A program made the translations under genes and the position numbers. DNA of 6,626 bases from Haloquadratum sp. J07HQX50 (GTDB lineage Archaea; Halobacteriota; Halobacteria; Halobacteriales; Haloferacaceae), in NCBI GenBank assembly GCA_000416005.1, contig KE356562.1:123882-130507 (forward strand), written 5' to 3'. Under the pieces are notes generated by a model. The model had not been told where the DNA came from, ran no database searches, and saw only the letters and a program-made list of their open reading frames with translations. Of the stretch, positions 5,088 to 6,626 are shown piece by piece. Position 1 is the stretch's first letter, and each line of letters opens with the position of its first letter.

Positions 5088-6626
5088 TCAGTCGTGTAGC
5101 CGATAAATTGCTGACTCGTATGGTCGAAGTTCGAGTGTCGGTGGGAGTGCCGGGTCAGGCTCGTTCCCAAGAGCAACCGTCACGTCCTCCACCAGATCCG
5201 GTGAGACCGGTACCTCAAAAGTAAGTGACTCAGCAGCAAAGTTACAGATAATCAAGAGGGCATAGTCGGCCGACTGGAGCGATCGCTGTATTGCATACAC
5301 CTGCTCGTGCTCCGGCGCCAGAAGCTCGAAATCACCGTACGTTATGACGTCATCCTCATCGCGTAACTGAATCAACTCTCGGTAATACTCGAGCACCGAC
5401 CTCTCAGCACCACGCTGGGCAGCGACATTGACTGTTTCATAATCATCTGCAACATCGATCCAAGGCTCACTGTCACTGAATCCAGCATTCGGTTCGTCAC
5501 TCCACTGCATGGGTGTGCGAGCATTATCACGACTGAATTCTTCGATACGCCCCCGCACGTGCTCGAAGTCTTCACCCGCACGCTCCCGGCGCTCCCAGAA
5601 ATTCTTCGCCCAGACATCGCGTAGCTGTGCAGGCGACTCAAATGAGACGTTACTCATGCCTATCTCTTCGCCTTGATATACGAATGGTGATCCACGATGT
5701 CCATGAAGCCATGTGGCCACCATCGTTGCAGACCGATACCGGTATGACTCATCGCCGAATCGCGAAAGTCCACGAGGCTGGTCATGATTACTGTGATAGA
5801 GACTCAGCCAGGCTCCATCCTCAGTGCTCTCCTGCCATTTCTGCATGATGGATTTAAGTTCCGACAACGACCACTCACGCGACTCCCATGCCTCGTTTCG
5901 ATCGATTCCCATGTGCTCGAAAAAAATAGTCATATCGAGAGCATTCGACTGGCGGCCAGTGACATCGACAGCAGTCTCTGGGTCGATTTCGGCGCACTCT
6001 CCAACCGTGACGATATCATCCTTGTAAGAACCGAGTCCATCATCAGCGAGTTCATTGAAGTACTCATGCATCCGAGGGCCATCGATAAAATGCTCTGCTC
6101 CGGTAAGAGATGGCGTCTCGGGGTCACCATCAGGGAGACCGTCCGCCTTCGAAATGACATTAATGACATCCATTCGAAATCCATCGATGCCGCGCTCAAG
6201 CCACCACGAAACAATATCGTATAACTCATGCCGAACTGTCGGATTCTCCCAGTTGAGATCTGGCTGAGCGTCTGCAAACAGATGCAGGTAATACGCCTCA
6301 CGCTTCTCATCGTAACTCCATGCAGAGTCTTCGAAGTGAGATTCCCAGTTGTTCGGCTCTGATTGCCAGTGATAGTAATCTGCATATGGTTCCGTTTCGT
6401 CTCGTGACTGCTGAAACCACATATGTTGGTCTGAGGTGTGGTTGATAACGAGGTCCATGATTAATCGGATATCATGATTATGAAGCTCTTCGAGGAGCTG
6501 TTCCCACTGGTGCATGTCTCCGAATGTCGGGTCGATGGCCCGATAATCAGCGACATCGTACCCATTATCAACGCCAGGAGAGGCATATATTGGATTGAGC
6601 CACACACAGTCAACACCCAAGTAATC
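5088..6626 (-). CDS. GH13 alpha-glucosidase, oligo-1,6-glucosidase type (N-terminus beyond window)
   Basis: Retaining glycoside hydrolase of family GH13 that releases glucose from the non-reducing ends of short alpha-glucosides, probably in the cytoplasm. The frame is open to the window edge and shows 512 residues (D1 at 6624-6626); the family is usually 550-580, so about 50 N-terminal residues are missing. The TTG at 6618-6620 is the Leu of DYLGVD, not a start. Catalytic motifs in order: DLVINH (58-63), QPDLN (121-125, the mark of the oligo-1,6-glucosidase group), GFRMDV with nucleophile D153, VGE with acid/base E210, NHD with D282, then RDNARTPMQW (366-375). A C-terminal beta domain follows and ends LRPYESAIYRLHD. 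Val after the nucleophile is known in this subfamily to favour alpha-1,6 bonds. About 20% Asp/Glu with six Lys marks a salt-adapted protein. It lies upstream of the transporter on the same strand, so it probably acts on imported sugar. Maltase or trehalose-6-phosphate hydrolase activity is less likely but not excluded. Confidence 0.93.
   Translation of the reverse strand, partial: DYLGVDCVWLNPIYASPGVDNGYDVADYRAIDPTFGDMHQWEQLLEELHNHDIRLIMDLVINHTSDQHMWFQQSRDETEPYADYYHWQSEPNNWESHFEDSAWSYDEKREAYYLHLFADAQPDLNWENPTVRHELYDIVSWWLERGIDGFRMDVINVISKADGLPDGDPETPSLTGAEHFIDGPRMHEYFNELADDGLGSYKDDIVTVGECAEIDPETAVDVTGRQSNALDMTIFFEHMGIDRNEAWESREWSLSELKSIMQKWQESTEDGAWLSLYHSNHDQPRGLSRFGDESYRYRSATMVATWLHGHRGSPFVYQGEEIGMSNVSFESPAQLRDVWAKNFWERRERAGEDFEHVRGRIEEFSRDNARTPMQWSDEPNAGFSDSEPWIDVADDYETVNVAAQRGAERSVLEYYRELIQLRDEDDVITYGDFELLAPEHEQVYAIQRSLQSADYALLIICNFAAESLTFEVPVSPDLVEDVTVALGNEPDPALPPTLELRPYESAIYRLHD

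Noticed and set aside
5784..6224. 146-codon open frame on the plus strand
   Set aside because: It is antisense to the catalytic core of the glucosidase, whose motifs are intact; its own translation shows no recognisable domain.
6618..6620. TTG as the glucosidase start
   Set aside because: The frame continues to the window edge as DYLGVD, a conserved internal GH13 segment; the real start lies outside.

Overview
The window reads as one block of haloarchaeal sugar-uptake and sugar-hydrolysis genes, all on the minus strand. Four things point to a halophilic archaeon. The proteins are strongly acidic and lysine-poor: about 103 Asp/Glu but only 6 Lys in the visible glucosidase. The binding protein has a twin-arginine signal with a lipobox and a Gly/Ser linker, typical of haloarchaeal lipoproteins. 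Several starts lack a Shine-Dalgarno and have AT boxes at leaderless-promoter distance. One start has a perfect GGAGGT. Base composition is near 50% GC by eye, low for haloarchaea and compatible with a Haloquadratum-like organism; that last step is inference.

Layout in transcription order, from high to low coordinates: (1) a GH13 alpha-glucosidase of the oligo-1,6-glucosidase type (5088-6626), cut at its N-terminus by the window edge; (2) a spacer of about 200 bases with a T-tract, a hairpin, a short palindrome and a TATA-like box; (3) a Tat-exported lipoprotein sugar-binding protein (3358-4884, or 4893); (4) a MalF-type permease (2264-3271); (5) a MalG-type permease (1339-2262), with one base between the stop of the first permease and this start; (6) a 107-base spacer with a hairpin; (7) a MalK/UgpC-type ATPase (15-1231). 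No gap exceeds 300 bases. I see no RNA gene, mobile element, CRISPR or repeat array.

Together these would bind an alpha-glucoside outside the cell, import it with ATP, and hydrolyse it in the cytoplasm. The glucosidase has Val directly after its nucleophile (motif GFRMDV), which in this subfamily favours alpha-1,6 linkages, so isomaltose-type oligosaccharides are a reasonable guess at the substrate.

The main anomaly is a one-base frameshift in the ATPase gene. The natural start at 1231 gives 11 correct codons, then at a run of five A's (1198-1202) the frame slips and stops at 1184. Adding one A restores a 405-residue protein with an intact Walker A motif. The Met at 1097, the first in the long open frame, lies after Walker A and cannot be the real start. 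This may be a sequencing error, a recent mutation or a slippery site. Apart from that, the locus is a conventional ABC importer module; I did not find a convincing undescribed system.
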